From: Candidatus Eiseniibacteriota bacterium
Lineage (GTDB): Bacteria; Arandabacterota; Arandabacteria; JAGLYR01
NCBI GenBank assembly: GCA_023132135.1
Contig: JAGLYR010000196.1
Coordinates: 1-40,271, forward strand
Direction: 5' to 3'
DNA length: 40,271 nt
Part shown: positions 1-8,131 of the stretch, piece after piece
Position numbering within the stretch: the stretch's first letter is position 1
How the letters are laid out: each line of letters opens with the position of its first letter
Notes under the pieces: generated by a model
What the model was told of the DNA's origin: nothing
Database searches by the model: none
The model's input: only the letters and a program-made list of their open reading frames with translations
Made by a program: the position numbers and the translations under genes

Positions 1-2536
1 TCCAGTCCTTCCGGCGCTTCCCGTAGTTCGTGGCGTGCATGATCTCCCGGATGTAGAAGGTCCGGTTCTCCAGGAGCGTCCGGCAAGCTTCACACGCGCC
101 CACAACCTCATCGAAGGTGCATTGCTCTTCACCCATGTCCAGCAGCTCCTGGTAAGCCGCTTGAGATTGGGCGCGAGCCACTTCAGTCCGGGCGATCCGG
201 CGGAAATCGGTTCCGTAGTCTCCGGTCTTGTCCAGGAGCTTCTGGCGGATCAGGAACGGGTGGCGCCCGACCTCCCGCTCAGCCAGGAGCGTCTGGCGGA
301 TCAGGGTCTTCACCTTCTGGCATTGCCCCCGGATCTCACCGAAGCTGTACTCCCGCAGCCAGTTCAGTTCAAGCGGCCGCTTCCTGGTCCGAGCGCCGGC
401 CGAGAACCAGCCTTCCTTCCGCAGCATCTGCTGCATCACCCGCTGCCCCAGGAGGAACGCACGGGCCGGGAAATCCATCGCTTTCGGAATGGCTCTCTTG
501 TCCAGCGGGACGGTGTAGATCGCCTGCGGGTGACGAAGAACCCCCCTCTTCACCTGCTTGGCAACCTTCTCCACATACCCAGGGGTCTTGACCGTAAGCA
601 TGATCCCGTTGACATACCCATCCATAAGCTTTTCGATCTCGGGCAGTCCCAGCTCACCGGGGAGCTTGCCGGCCCCCGGAGGGAGAGACTTCAGGATCCC
701 CGGAATGTCGTACTCCGCCGGCGTGCCGATCTTGGCACAGATGGCATCCACCATTGCCCGGAGGATCCGGCGGATCTCGGCCTCCCACTCCAGAGCCATC
801 TCTTCCGTGGCCGCATCGTCAAACTGGTCAGGCAGGAGCATACCGGCCACGGAGAGCGCCTTGGCAACTCTATTTGCTCCTGCCTTCACTTTTCCCGGCG
901 GTTTCTTATCCGGCCGTCGGGGGACGGGCTTCGCCGGCTTCACAGTCTTCCCAGAATCAGGTTTCCCGCTTGCCGTGGGGGGTTCCCCCTTGGGCCGTTC
1001 GCTCACACCGCCACCCCCATCTCCCGACGGCTGCCCCTGAGCGCCCTGCTGTGCCTGGAGTGCTTCCTGCTTCGCCTTCTCCTTGATCTGCTCGATTTCC
1101 TGCCACTGTCTCTCGTCCAGAGGATCCAGCCCGGCCAGGTTCCGCTTCTCGTTCTCACTCCAGAGAGTTGCGTAGAAGTACCCGGCATCCGTGAGCGTCT
1201 TCGCCCGGCCAGCGGAGGCCGTATCGTCCTTCTTGTGGTCAAGGTTGAACTCGAACTTGAACTCGTCACCCCAGAAGTGTTGCACCACATCAGTCACTTC
1301 GCCTGCCACAAGCGTCAACAGCGGCTTCAGGCCGAAGTCTGTACTGGTATCCCGGGCCGGCTGATCCGACGCCTGGAAGAGCGCGCCGCCCTGCTGTTGG
1401 TGATCTGCAAGACCAATCTCTTTAAGTGGGATCTGGAAAGCCGCGCAGACCAGCCTGGTCAACCAGCCCAGATATTCGTGGAACTGCATATCCTTGGGAG
1501 ACCTGTGGAACGGGACGAACTGTGGCGGCGTGGGCGCGTGAGTAATGTCGGGCCTGTAGCCACCGCCCATGATCGGCAGTGACCAGCCGTTGAGCATCTC
1601 GTGTTCCCAGAAGTACCGGAAGTAGGTCGTGTCTTCCTGTGTGGCCGCGGACCCCAGGTACAGAAGTCCCTCCGGGATCTTCGGACCGTAGAAGTAGTCA
1701 GCGTTGAAGCGCGCCCCGTGAACCAGCGCGGTGACAGCCGTTATGAGCATCTCGACCGTGGACACTCCGTAGCCGGCCATTGAGATGTGCGTGGTAGGAT
1801 TCTGCATGATGTAGAGAAGAGACGGCTTCTTCAGCTTACCCTTTGGCTGCGCCGGCATCCCTATCGGTCCAAACCTGCCAAGGACCTCATGGTTGAGCAT
1901 CTGGAGATACGGTGTCTTCTTGTCCAGAACACCCTTCCTGTCCAGAAGGGGCCGGATCGTTGCGCCGTCCATCGCCACAAACTCTCCGAAGCCACCAACC
2001 ACAGACGGGACAATCTGGATCGCACCGGCGTCAAGAACCAGAGTATCGTCCACCGCCTTCTCCAGCGTGCGGGAGAGGGTATCCTTGTTCCGGTTCTTCC
2101 GCTTCAGAAGTCCTTCGATCTCCTTCATTTTCTTGGTCTGTTCGTCCGTCGGCTCCGCCTTCTCGTCCACCAGCACTACGCGCCACTTCGCCATGCGCAT
2201 CTGGGTCTTCCGGTACTCAATGGCAACCCGGATCGGCTCACAGGCATAGCTCAGCCGGCGGAGAATCATGTGATCGACAATCGTGGGCTTCATGCGCCCC
2301 TTGTCGTAGGCGTAGTCTATGTCCTTCGGATTTATGAGTGTGCCGACGATGTTCGAGATCCGGGAGTTGGCCTTGTGCTGGTCCAGCGATTTCGTCAGCA
2401 TCGCGCTCTGCTCTTCGAGCACCCCTACTTGTGTATCTCGTCGGGACTGGCCCTGTTGCTCAACCCAGTTGTCCGTCTGGGCGCTGGCGTCGGCGCTGTC
2501 GTAGATTGCGCTCTTCAGGTCGAATGGTGTTCCCAC
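1..2536 (-). CDS. Phage portal protein fused to a Mu gpF-like head morphogenesis domain (3' end outside window)
   Basis: The reading frame is open from a GTG at 2536 to the window edge (845 codons), so the C-terminus is missing. An AAGGAG site lies 7 bases before the GTG, and the terminase stop is 17 bases upstream. Residues about 1-490 look like a portal, the dodecameric ring at the head vertex through which DNA passes: a GYGVST motif near residue 252 and a QFHEYLGWL stretch followed by FQIP are typical. A Gly/Pro/Lys-rich linker covers about 500-548. The rest resembles Mu gpF/SPP1 gp7 minor head proteins: RTEVARAQ near 783 and CEAC at 815-818. These are normally two genes, so this is a natural fusion. 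The domain calls rest on motifs. Confidence 0.85.
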   Translation of the reverse strand, partial: MGTPFDLKSAIYDSADASAQTDNWVEQQGQSRRDTQVGVLEEQSAMLTKSLDQHKANSRISNIVGTLINPKDIDYAYDKGRMKPTIVDHMILRRLSYACEPIRVAIEYRKTQMRMAKWRVVLVDEKAEPTDEQTKKMKEIEGLLKRKNRNKDTLSRTLEKAVDDTLVLDAGAIQIVPSVVGGFGEFVAMDGATIRPLLDRKGVLDKKTPYLQMLNHEVLGRFGPIGMPAQPKGKLKKPSLLYIMQNPTTHISMAGYGVSTVEMLITAVTALVHGARFNADYFYGPKIPEGLLYLGSAATQEDTTYFRYFWEHEMLNGWSLPIMGGGYRPDITHAPTPPQFVPFHRSPKDMQFHEYLGWLTRLVCAAFQIPLKEIGLADHQQQGGALFQASDQPARDTSTDFGLKPLLTLVAGEVTDVVQHFWGDEFKFEFNLDHKKDDTASAGRAKTLTDAGYFYATLWSENEKRNLAGLDPLDERQWQEIEQIKEKAKQEALQAQQGAQGQPSGDGGGGVSERPKGEPPTASGKPDSGKTVKPAKPVPRRPDKKPPGKVKAGANRVAKALSVAGMLLPDQFDDAATEEMALEWEAEIRRILRAMVDAICAKIGTPAEYDIPGILKSLPPGAGKLPGELGLPEIEKLMDGYVNGIMLTVKTPGYVEKVAKQVKRGVLRHPQAIYTVPLDKRAIPKAMDFPARAFLLGQRVMQQMLRKEGWFSAGARTRKRPLELNWLREYSFGEIRGQCQKVKTLIRQTLLAEREVGRHPFLIRQKLLDKTGDYGTDFRRIARTEVARAQSQAAYQELLDMGEEQCTFDEVVGACEACRTLLENRTFYIREIMHATNYGKRRKDW

Positions 2537-2553
2537 GGGTCCGCTCCTTTTTC

Positions 2554-4320
2554 CTACGCAACAACCAACGCACGCTTCGTGAGGCCGGTCACGCGCTCTT
2601 CGGCAAGCATCGCGTAGCCGTTGGCATGGGCGAAGTGATCCGGGCCGCTTGCCGCCATCGTCTCTCGCGTGGTGTCCCGGTCCGGGTCATACGTTTTGAT
2701 AAGCTGTAAGTTCGCATGGTGCTGGGCGAAGGGAATCAGCCGGTCACAACGGTACGGGAGGTCAAGCTGGTGTGTTATGATCTCATGGCAGACCAGCTTC
2801 AGGTGCGAAGTCCGGTGAACCGTCACCTTCGCCTGCTTCGGTTGCCATGCCGGACGGTAGACCTTCGACCCCATCTCTGAAGAAGGGTAGAAACAGGAAA
2901 AGACCTTCCCGGGAAACCAGTTGAAGAGCATCTGGTTCCGGTCCCTGCCATAGCCGGCGTCGCAGACCAACAGCTCTCCGCCAAGTATCTTAAACAGCTC
3001 CGCAACTCGCTTCGGGTGCTCCAGGGGATTCTTCGCGTCGATCATCTCAATGTAGAGCAGCCGGCTGCGACCTTCATACGGCCCGCGAGCCACAAACCAC
3101 GACACGTCGCCCCAGTCTACCCCACAGGCAACCCGGCCATGCGTCCACGGCCCCCTTGAACCGTCTACCCAGCCCAGGTCTTCGTTGCAGCATTGGAAGA
3201 CCATCTCTTCGGTGAGAGTGACGTCCTCGGAGACAAACGGCTCGCCCAGCACTTCGTTCCGCCACTGATTCTCGAACCGGAAATCATCCCGCTTGTCCTT
3301 CAGTTTCTGGGCAGAGATCCACGGCGCCATCGTCTGACTGATCTTCCAGCTTGAACGCCGGGGCAGCACAGACGGATTCAACGGTATCCAGTGGCCCCCG
3401 TGGTGGCCCTGTGTGGCATTCAGGTGAACGGAGCGATCCATCGGCAGGCCACACTTCGGACAGCCGAAGTACCACTTGTCTCCGGGGCCGGCGAAGAAAT
3501 CCTCCGATCGCTTGCCGGCAGGAACACCCAGGATACAGTCGGGCCATTCGATCTGACCCTCCCAGCCACAGGAACACTTGTAGTGCCATGTGTGTTGCGA
3601 GCCGCTCAGGAAGCGGCCATGAATCAGCGTCCGGGGCATCGTCGGCGTGGAAATCCGGTGTTTCACCCCAAGCTCGGAGTGACTGGTGGATTCACTGAAG
3701 ACCTGTTCCGACTTTGGGTTGGCAGCGTCAAACTCGTCGAAGGTGATCTTGTCGCAGGACGGTGATCTTCCGGCAAAGTCGCACCAGGAAGAAACCAGAG
3801 TGTAGAAGCTCGTGCCGAGTTGCTTCATGAGGACATTGTCGGCCCCGCCCGTGCTCTTGGCGTCCACGATCTTGCTGGTCAGATACCGGCTTTCCTTCAC
3901 TGCCAGATTCAGGCGCTCCCGGCCGAAACGGTTGGAGAGCGAGTCAGTTGGGAAGACGTGCATGACCACGCTGTACGGGACCACGTCGCAGAGAAACAGG
4001 TTGTCATTCAGCTCCGTCTCGGAAATCTCCATCTGGCGGCTCTTCATGGTGTCCTTGTCCAGCGCCGCATCTGCCAGGTACTCGGGCAGATACGGCCGTG
4101 CGCCGCCGTGCATGTAGGAGAATGGCCGGCCCCGGAGCCTACGGACCGCGACAACCCATTGGCGAATATCCCCGTGAAGATATTGTTCCCGGCCCCTCAC
4201 CGAAGATATGTTCGCCAGAGACCTACTTGCCCAGTCTTCCGGCAATGTCTGGATGTCCGACCAGACTTGATCGTAGGGACCCGAAGAGCTCTTCGAGTTG
4301 CGGACTGAGTTCTTTTGCAT
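2554..4320 (-). CDS. Terminase large subunit, GpA-like
   Basis: This is the ATPase-nuclease motor that packages DNA through the portal. The length (588 aa) is usual for the family. Visible motifs are a Walker B ITFDEFD (192-198), a zinc ribbon with Cys249/Cys251 and Cys287/Cys290, and RNase H-like nuclease acidic residues at Asp402 (GVDWGD), Asp454 (CDAGYG) and Asp561 (PDHF). The P-loop position holds KSRQMEIS (93-100) instead of a canonical GKT/GKS. The ATG at 4320 has an AGAAGG site 6 bases upstream and overlaps the small terminase gene by 98 bases, which is long. A downstream TTG at 4245 lacks a ribosome site. The portal gene follows directly, as in most tailed phages. Confidence 0.92.
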   Translation of the reverse strand: MQKNSVRNSKSSSGPYDQVWSDIQTLPEDWASRSLANISSVRGREQYLHGDIRQWVVAVRRLRGRPFSYMHGGARPYLPEYLADAALDKDTMKSRQMEISETELNDNLFLCDVVPYSVVMHVFPTDSLSNRFGRERLNLAVKESRYLTSKIVDAKSTGGADNVLMKQLGTSFYTLVSSWCDFAGRSPSCDKITFDEFDAANPKSEQVFSESTSHSELGVKHRISTPTMPRTLIHGRFLSGSQHTWHYKCSCGWEGQIEWPDCILGVPAGKRSEDFFAGPGDKWYFGCPKCGLPMDRSVHLNATQGHHGGHWIPLNPSVLPRRSSWKISQTMAPWISAQKLKDKRDDFRFENQWRNEVLGEPFVSEDVTLTEEMVFQCCNEDLGWVDGSRGPWTHGRVACGVDWGDVSWFVARGPYEGRSRLLYIEMIDAKNPLEHPKRVAELFKILGGELLVCDAGYGRDRNQMLFNWFPGKVFSCFYPSSEMGSKVYRPAWQPKQAKVTVHRTSHLKLVCHEIITHQLDLPYRCDRLIPFAQHHANLQLIKTYDPDRDTTRETMAASGPDHFAHANGYAMLAEERVTGLTKRALVVA

Positions 4321-4924
4321 TCTGCGCCTTCTCTGTGAGGGCCAGAATTACCTCTGCATAGACATTCCCGCCGACCCCACCACCCCCGTCGCCGGCAGCG
4401 GGTGCGCTGCCCTTCTGTTCAACCCTGGCCGTGTCGATGATGTCACAGACGGCCTTCAGGTAGGCGGCTACACTTACATCGCCGTTCGCAAGCTGTGTCC
4501 CCAGATACCCAAGCGCCTCCGGAACCCTGTCAATGGCGTGGCTGGCTACGAAGGTCAGCGCCTCAAGACGGGCCTCTTCCGTCCTGACAATCCACTTCAG
4601 CCGCTCCTGCTCCAGCGCCCGGCGCGCCTCCCGGATCTGGCTGTCGAATTTTATCCCCCACGTCTGAAGCGTCTGAAGGCTCTTGGGGTGCTTCTTGAAC
4701 TTGCCGACCAGCTCCTTCTGGATCTCCCGGAAGGATACCTCTGTTGCCATCAGGCGGATGAACTCGTCCAGGAGCCCCGGGCTGTATCTTTTCATCTTCA
4801 TACCGGGAGAGGGTTGGAGGCTGTTCCCCCTCATGTGCGCCGGCACCCGCGGCCCCGGGCTCCGCTGCTTCTTCTTCCGTTTCCGGGTTTTCTTGTCCGG
4901 CCCCCGTGTCTTCTGCTGATTCAT
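4223..4924 (-). CDS. Probable terminase small subunit
   Basis: The frame is open from 4987, but the ATG at 4924 has a GGAGG site about 8 bases upstream and gives a 233-aa protein. It begins with a very basic stretch rich in Lys/Arg, followed by a helix-turn-helix-like region (YSPGLLDEFIRLMA then SFREIQKELVGKF) and long charged helices, and ends with a Gly-rich linker and a short acidic tail. Position just before the large terminase and the DNA-binding-like N-terminal half suggest the small terminase, which recognises the packaging site and hands DNA to the motor. I rely on context as much as sequence. Its 5' part overlaps the preceding gene's frame for about 360 bases. Confidence 0.7.
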   Translation of the reverse strand: MNQQKTRGPDKKTRKRKKKQRSPGPRVPAHMRGNSLQPSPGMKMKRYSPGLLDEFIRLMATEVSFREIQKELVGKFKKHPKSLQTLQTWGIKFDSQIREARRALEQERLKWIVRTEEARLEALTFVASHAIDRVPEALGYLGTQLANGDVSVAAYLKAVCDIIDTARVEQKGSAPAAGDGGGGVGGNVYAEVILALTEKAQNAKELSPQLEELFGSLRSSLVGHPDIAGRLGK

Positions 4925-5264
4925 CTTCCTGTCCTCCGGCTCCATGAAGCAGGCGGCGAATCTCCGCCCGCGCCCTGGCTGATTCATCGCCAGTGAGTCT
5001 CACCCCGTCCATCCGTCGGCCCGTGTAGAGAACCAAGGCGGTTTCCCGGTAGTAGTTAGCGGCCTGAGCCAACCGTTCGTTGCTGCTCAGGATCGCCCGA
5101 ATCAGATCCTCCGAATCACGGATGATACTCTGGGAGGCCCACATCAATCGCTGCTGGCCCCACATTAGAAACTCCAGCAATTCGGACTCGCGCCGGCTGC
5201 TTCTCACCCGGAATGGAGTTCTCCGCGGTGGGAAGTACGAACCCTTCTTCCTCTTCTTGCCCAT
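4563..5264 (-). CDS. Unknown basic/helical protein overlapping small terminase
   Basis: The frame is 233 codons long from an ATG at 5264, with a weak G-rich ribosome site. The first ~110 residues look like real protein: a basic start (MGKKRKKGSYF), then helical sequence with Trp/Met (LMWGQQRLMWASQSII) and LAQAANYYRETALVLY. After about residue 113 (position 4924) the frame overlaps the small terminase gene and becomes Gly/Pro/Glu-rich, which looks like translation of the wrong frame. Either this gene truly overlaps its neighbour, or it is joined to it by a frameshift (programmed, mutational or a sequencing error). I do not recognise the family. Confidence 0.55.
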   Translation of the reverse strand: MGKKRKKGSYFPPRRTPFRVRSSRRESELLEFLMWGQQRLMWASQSIIRDSEDLIRAILSSNERLAQAANYYRETALVLYTGRRMDGVRLTGDESARARAEIRRLLHGAGGQEDESAEDTGAGQENPETEEEAAEPGAAGAGAHEGEQPPTLSRYEDEKIQPGAPGRVHPPDGNRGILPGDPEGAGRQVQEAPQEPSDASDVGDKIRQPDPGGAPGAGAGAAEVDCQDGRGPS

Positions 5265-5288
5265 TTCAACCCCCCGGTGGAAATGCGC

Positions 5289-7508
5289 CTACGGAAACGT
5301 ACCTATCGTGTCCCTGTCCACAAGCTCGCGCGGAGCGCGGCCGCTCACGTCAGGGTGGATCCCCTCCCGAATCAGAACCCACTCGTCCAGAACTGTCTCC
5401 GGGGCCTTGTTCAGCCCCACATCCACAATCCGGCAGTACGCACGCCGGCCATTCATAATCATGTCATACACATAGGTAGTGGTATCGGCCTCACGGTAAG
5501 TAGTCTGACCATGCTTGTACTCTGTGTGGCCCTGATACCAGTTAAGCAGAACCCCACGGTCGAGCAGAAGCGTGTCGGGCTTCCCGCACAGGTGGTTCAT
5601 GATGTGCCCAACCCGCCATGTCGAGTCCGCCGGCGGATCCCCTTGGTCCCAGTACCACCGGGGCCACCAAGTAACGTCCATCATGCGGTCGCGTGCCCCG
5701 CCAAGGCCAATGTAGACAGCCGTGGTCTCAGCGAGATAGACAAAGGGGGAGTCGGCGGCCCAGCCCCCGGAGTCGTGAACCGCATTGTGTATCCGCTCCG
5801 TGCGATACCCGACGTGCTGATCCCCGGTGAAGATGCAGTCGAAACCGCCCTGCTCCAGTTGCCAGCACCAGCCCGGGTCATACCGGGCATCATTCTGGTT
5901 CGGTCTCACCGCCTCATACAATTCACAGCCATAGATCGGCCGGTGGGCAGCCGCCAGCTTCCAGGAATCCGCCGGCAGCGTTACCGCCGCGTGTTGCACG
6001 AAGTTGTACTGGCGAGAGCCGGGGATCCCCAGACTATCATTCTCTCCGCCCTGGCCGGTGTAGCAACCATCGTGGGTGAAGCCGCCTACCACATTCTGAA
6101 GAGCCAGGAAGAAGAGCGCCCCGTTACCATAGGACACCTGATACCACGTCTCGGCTGCCAGGGGGTTTGCCCGACCGTCCGGCGGCACATAGGACTGAAT
6201 CCCGTTCCAGCCAGCCGGCGCCCCCGACGGTTCCCAGTTGCCGCAATCTGGAAGCCACTCAATATCTGTACTCAGGTGATCGTCAATCGCATTGTGGTAG
6301 TCGGCCTGCTGGTCGTTGTCGATAATCATGTCGCCGCAGTCGAACAGGGCTATCGGGACCGGGTTCGTGAGAGCCGAGACCCAGTCCAGTTGTTGCTCCA
6401 GTTGCTCAATCCGCTTCGCGTTGGTCAGTCCCAACTGACCACCCGGCCCGTGGCCGCCCACATGAGCATCCGCAATGCCACAGATCCGAAGGCCAACCGT
6501 TCTCCGGGGAATCACCTGCTCTGTCAGTGATCCGCCCATGCCAAGGCCGCCGTCCATCCCCAGGAACATGCTCCCGGTGGATTCGGTCCTGACTGTGGAG
6601 GTGTCTACGTAGTCGATGATGAACTTCGGGCGCTTGGAAGTATCCACCGTGTACTCGGACGATGCATAGCCCCACGCCATTGCACACCGGCTACAGGTCT
6701 CCGCTTCCATCGTCCAATCATTCAGAAGATAGCCGGCAATCGTGAGAGAGTCGTAGCACGAATAAACCCACGGGCGGGTCAGATCAAAGGAGTGGTTTTC
6801 ATCGGAGCCAACGTAGGTCATCACTTCATCACATGAGGATGTACGATCTCCGCACCCTTCCGGCTCATAGTAGTAGGAACGCTCTGAACAGCCCCACCTA
6901 CACCATGACGAATCCGGGGTATAGCCTTCCCGGTAACACAGCCAGTTCGCTTCGTCCAGATCCGCAGCAACCCAATCGTTGTCGCCTACACCCCACCACG
7001 GGAGGTGACTGGTGGCAAAGTATCCCCGCGCAGTAACGGCGGCGCTTTCTATCAGGGTTGTCACCGGGCCAGTCGGATGTTCGAGAACACTCATAACAAG
7101 AGTGATGTGATTGATCGCGGCGTTTTCGGGGAGAATGTCTGCGAAGTCGCACCGAAGAAGTACCCGGCTGCTGTCGCTCTGGCAACCCGTGGCCTTGTGG
7201 ATCCGCCCACACCAGAGGGTGTCATCGGCCCCAAAGTTCAGGGTGTTGTAGCCGCTACAGATCCAGGTGTCCTCGATGCCATTGTAGAGCGGATCCGGCG
7301 ATACCCCGTTCTGGAGCACAAGACTTTCGCCTTCGGCCTTGTCGGAATAGCCAAACAGCAAAGCCAGAAGCAGGAGAGATCCCACCGCCAGCGCAATACC
7401 CCATATCACGGTCCTTGTATCCCTCCGGCGCATCGCCGTCTGTGTTTCCTCAGTCTGCTCAACTTTGCCCCGCTCCCGTGCCTGGCGGAGTCGTTTCCCC
7501 TTGCCCAT
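5289..7508 (-). CDS. Membrane-anchored metallophosphoesterase with DNRLRE-like domain
   Basis: The ATG at 7508 has GGAGG 8 bases upstream and overlaps the previous stop; the frame itself extends to 7550. The protein is 739 aa. A basic cytoplasmic start leads to a hydrophobic segment at about 33-54, so the rest should face outside the cytoplasm. Residues ~70-300 follow the pattern of DNRLRE surface domains (NFGADDTLWCG, RVLLRCDF, late YVDTS). The C-terminal half has calcineurin-like phosphoesterase motifs: ADAH near 347, GDMIID near 390, AAHRPIYG near 520 and GDQHVGY near 560. That suggests a two-metal phosphatase/phosphodiesterase of unknown substrate. It has many cysteines. Lying between the late promoter and terminase, it is probably expressed late. 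Confidence 0.8.
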   Translation of the reverse strand: MGKGKRLRQARERGKVEQTEETQTAMRRRDTRTVIWGIALAVGSLLLLALLFGYSDKAEGESLVLQNGVSPDPLYNGIEDTWICSGYNTLNFGADDTLWCGRIHKATGCQSDSSRVLLRCDFADILPENAAINHITLVMSVLEHPTGPVTTLIESAAVTARGYFATSHLPWWGVGDNDWVAADLDEANWLCYREGYTPDSSWCRWGCSERSYYYEPEGCGDRTSSCDEVMTYVGSDENHSFDLTRPWVYSCYDSLTIAGYLLNDWTMEAETCSRCAMAWGYASSEYTVDTSKRPKFIIDYVDTSTVRTESTGSMFLGMDGGLGMGGSLTEQVIPRRTVGLRICGIADAHVGGHGPGGQLGLTNAKRIEQLEQQLDWVSALTNPVPIALFDCGDMIIDNDQQADYHNAIDDHLSTDIEWLPDCGNWEPSGAPAGWNGIQSYVPPDGRANPLAAETWYQVSYGNGALFFLALQNVVGGFTHDGCYTGQGGENDSLGIPGSRQYNFVQHAAVTLPADSWKLAAAHRPIYGCELYEAVRPNQNDARYDPGWCWQLEQGGFDCIFTGDQHVGYRTERIHNAVHDSGGWAADSPFVYLAETTAVYIGLGGARDRMMDVTWWPRWYWDQGDPPADSTWRVGHIMNHLCGKPDTLLLDRGVLLNWYQGHTEYKHGQTTYREADTTTYVYDMIMNGRRAYCRIVDVGLNKAPETVLDEWVLIREGIHPDVSGRAPRELVDRDTIGTFP

Positions 7509-7509
7509 A

Positions 7510-7923
7510 CTAGAAGCCTCCGCGTAGAACCACGTCAGCCGTGCCCCCACTCTCGCCGGACTTCACCCGGATTGAATCCACAGCACAGCGTTTCCAGACC
7601 TGCCCTTCGCCGGCAATGAGCCTGATCCATCCCGTAGTATCCGAGTAGGCGCCGTAGAACTTGACCCAGAGTGTCCCGGCACGACAGATGAACCACGCTT
7701 CGTTAATCTGCTTCGAGAGATCGCCCGTGTCCACGGCGTACTTCGTGAAGGTGCTGGTCAGGTTCAGATCGGTGAGTACCCGCTCGCAGGGATAGGCCCC
7801 GGATACGGGAGGACCGAGACACGTATCGGCCTCGGCGGGTCTCAGCTCATTCATGACCGAACCTGCCACGACCAACAGGACGATCATGGTCCAGATAATG
7901 TCCCGATTCGAGACGCGTCGCAT
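7510..7923 (-). CDS. Small exported or membrane-anchored protein, first gene of the late operon
   Basis: The ATG at 7923 has AAGGGGG about 6 bases upstream. The 137-aa product has a basic N-terminus and a hydrophobic segment (IIWTMIVLLVVAGSVM) followed by a mainly beta-strand-like domain ending in GTADVVLRGGF. The end resembles small virion decoration or fibre-associated beta domains, but I do not recognise a family. It is the first gene after the promoter and terminator at 8131-7965. Its stop overlaps the ribosome site and start of the phosphoesterase gene, so the two are translationally coupled and probably act together outside the cytoplasm. Confidence 0.75.
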   Translation of the reverse strand: MRRVSNRDIIWTMIVLLVVAGSVMNELRPAEADTCLGPPVSGAYPCERVLTDLNLTSTFTKYAVDTGDLSKQINEAWFICRAGTLWVKFYGAYSDTTGWIRLIAGEGQVWKRCAVDSIRVKSGESGGTADVVLRGGF

Positions 7924-7964
7924 GGGAACCCCCTTTTTGCGTATCAGTACAGGAAGCATGTGAG

Positions 7965-8013
7965 AAAAAAACAGGGGCCGCACAGGAGCGCCTCTCGGCG
8001 ACCGCACGGCCCC
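7965..8013 (-). terminator. Intrinsic terminator in the late leader
   Basis: On the minus strand GGGGCCG pairs with CGGCCCC (8013-8007 with 7980-7974), with a smaller inner stem, CGCC and GGCG around GAGA. It is followed by TG and seven T residues (7971-7965), the classic layout of a Rho-independent terminator. It lies about 130 bases after the promoter at 8131-8103 and before the first late gene. Confidence 0.8.
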
Positions 8014-8102
8014 AAGCCCCGCCCGGCCCGGGTGGTACGGGGCAAACTGCTCCCATTCAGTCCGGGCCGGTGACTGTTTCGGTGGGTCGTTCTCTCGGTG
8101 TC

Positions 8103-8131
8103 AACATAGCCGAAACCGGAAGAACCGTCAA
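8103..8131 (-). promoter_or_regulatory. Sigma70-type late promoter
   Basis: The -35 is TTGACG (8131-8126), the spacer is 17 bases, and the -10 is TATGTT (8108-8103). The -35 overlaps the stop codon of the last early gene. Transcription would start near 8096 and meet the terminator at 8013-7965 before reaching the late genes. Confidence 0.7.

Noticed and set aside
35-1582. Long plus-strand frame (515 aa)
   Set aside because: It is antisense to the portal gene, has no ribosome site or domain, and its Arg/Leu/Pro-rich composition is typical of the opposite strand of a GC-rich gene.
5277-6530. Plus-strand frame of 417 aa
   Set aside because: It is antisense to the phosphoesterase, which has clear motifs and a ribosome site on the other strand.
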